From Actinomycetota bacterium (lineage in GTDB: Bacteria > Actinomycetota > Acidimicrobiia > IMCC26256), in contig WLHA01000078.1 of the NCBI GenBank assembly GCA_009702955.1, positions 1 through 6,318 of the forward strand: 6,318 bases of DNA, read 5' to 3'. The notes beneath the pieces were generated by a model, which made no database searches, was not told the DNA's origin, and was given only the letters and a program-made list of their open reading frames with translations. The position numbers and the translations under genes were made by a program. Below are positions 5,734 to 6,318 of this stretch, in pieces. The stretch's first letter is position 1. Each line of letters starts with the position of its first letter.

Positions 5734-5772
5734 ACCTACCCGCGTGCATTTCCCTACCTACCAGTAGGTAGG
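5734..5772. promoter_or_regulatory. TetR-type operator candidate: 20-bp palindrome plus half-site 22 bp upstream
   Basis: CCTACCTAC (5753-5761), spacer CA, then GTAGGTAGG (5764-5772) form a perfect 9+9 bp inverted repeat. The half-site ACCTACC occurs at 5756-5762 and again at 5734-5740, exactly 22 bp apart (about two helical turns). The second copy lacks a matching right arm. The site sits in the 112-bp region between the divergent HAD and desaturase genes and ends 9 bp before the desaturase ATG. Size, symmetry and position fit operators of TetR-family repressors, which often control lipid genes. The regulator is not encoded in this window. Binding here would block the desaturase directly and might also affect the HAD promoter: a weak -10-like TAAATT on the minus strand is at 5729-5734. 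Confidence 0.6.
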
Positions 5773-5781
5773 CTGCTCCGC

Positions 5782-6318
5782 ATGCATCGATACCCAAAGC
5801 CAACTCACCTTGTACGCACCCCCGACGAGAGGGTCAACTGGCCCCAGTCAATTCCCTTTCTGCTGCTGCATTTTCTCCCAATAACGCTGATCTTTACTGG
5901 GATTAGCACCACCGCGGTAGTGCTCTTCTTGGTCACCTACTTTGGGCGTATGTTCTTCGTGACCGCTGGGTACCACCGCTATTTCTCCCATAAGTCCTAC
6001 AAACTTGCGAGGGTTCCACAGTTCATAATGGCCTTCGGGGCAGAGTCCTCAGCCCAGAAGGGCGTCCTCTGGTGGGCAGCTCATCACCGCAACCACCACC
6101 AGTTCTCAGATACTGAGCGAGACGTTCACTCCCCACGAAAAGGGTTCTGGTGGAGTCATGTGGGATGGATTCTGGCTGACAAATTCAAGGCCTACGACGC
6201 GGATCGTATTCGTGATTTTGGAAAGTACCCAGAGCTTGTTTTCATTGACAAGCGAGACTGGATTGCGCCATGGACCCTCGGTATTACTTGTTTCCTGATC
6301 GGCGGGTGGAGCGGTTTG
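5782..6318 (+). CDS. Membrane fatty-acid desaturase (acyl-CoA/delta-9 type), 3' end cut off by the window
   Basis: An open frame of 179 codons from the ATG runs to the last base without a stop. Histidine box 1 is HRYFSH (His65 and His70, Hx4H) in the context TAGYHRYFSHKSYK. Box 2 is HRNHH (102-106, HxxHH) in WWAAHHRNHHQFSDTERDVHSP. These are diagnostic of di-iron membrane desaturases, which insert a double bond into acyl chains using O2 and an electron donor. Hydrophobic segments are near 24-40, 42-60 and 162-178. The third box (HxxHH) should lie beyond the window, so probably more than 100 residues are missing. The start is ATG at 5782. The only Shine-Dalgarno-like sequence is TAGG at the end of the palindrome, so the transcript may be leaderless or translation may use the operator arm. 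An in-frame GTG at 5716 is less likely because it would put the palindrome inside the coding region. Membrane-fluidity control is the usual role of this family. Confidence 0.9.
   Translation, partial: MHRYPKPTHLVRTPDERVNWPQSIPFLLLHFLPITLIFTGISTTAVVLFLVTYFGRMFFVTAGYHRYFSHKSYKLARVPQFIMAFGAESSAQKGVLWWAAHHRNHHQFSDTERDVHSPRKGFWWSHVGWILADKFKAYDADRIRDFGKYPELVFIDKRDWIAPWTLGITCFLIGGWSGL

Overview
This window is gene-dense bacterial DNA of moderate GC content. The proteins are Ala/Gly/Asp/Glu-rich, start codons are mostly ATG, and gene junctions are tight. The protein types (an SDR like the dehydrogenase unit of MFE-2, a DHA2-like MFS pump, a CGNR zinc-finger regulator, a DxYGT-type HAD protein and an acyl desaturase) best suit an actinobacterium. 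A moderate-GC lineage such as aquatic Acidimicrobiia is possible. This placement is inference from protein style; no rRNA or marker gene is present.

Layout. Bases 53-3343 hold four plus-strand genes: an SDR dehydrogenase, an MFS transporter, a CGNR zinc-finger regulator and a VOC/glyoxalase-fold protein. The last three are very tightly packed (4-bp ATGA overlap, then a 7-nt gap) and look like one co-translated unit, plausibly an efflux, regulation and detoxification cassette. Bases 3380-5669 hold two minus-strand genes: an ALDH3-like aldehyde dehydrogenase and, upstream of it in transcription order, a HAD-family hydrolase. From 5782 a plus-strand membrane fatty-acid desaturase begins, diverging from the HAD gene and cut off by the window end.

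Functionally, the SDR (acyl-CoA beta-oxidation type), the ALDH (fatty-aldehyde type) and the desaturase share a lipid theme, but nothing in the sequence proves a common pathway. No RNA gene, mobile element or CRISPR array was seen.

The most interesting parts are non-coding. (1) A 9+9 bp perfect palindrome with a 2-nt spacer lies 9 bp before the desaturase ATG. A half-site copy sits exactly 22 bp upstream, as expected of a TetR-type operator. (2) Three gene-end or leader regions carry short tandem repeats that work as ladders of stop codons. These are 11-bp units between the convergent VOC and ALDH genes, where stop codons recur every 11 nt on both strands in all frames; 12-bp TAA-TAG units after the HAD gene; and a 4-bp CTAA repeat before the SDR gene. 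The 11- and 12-bp arrays share the core TTAA(A)TAGC. I did not find a convincing new multi-gene system; the coding genes are recognisable families.
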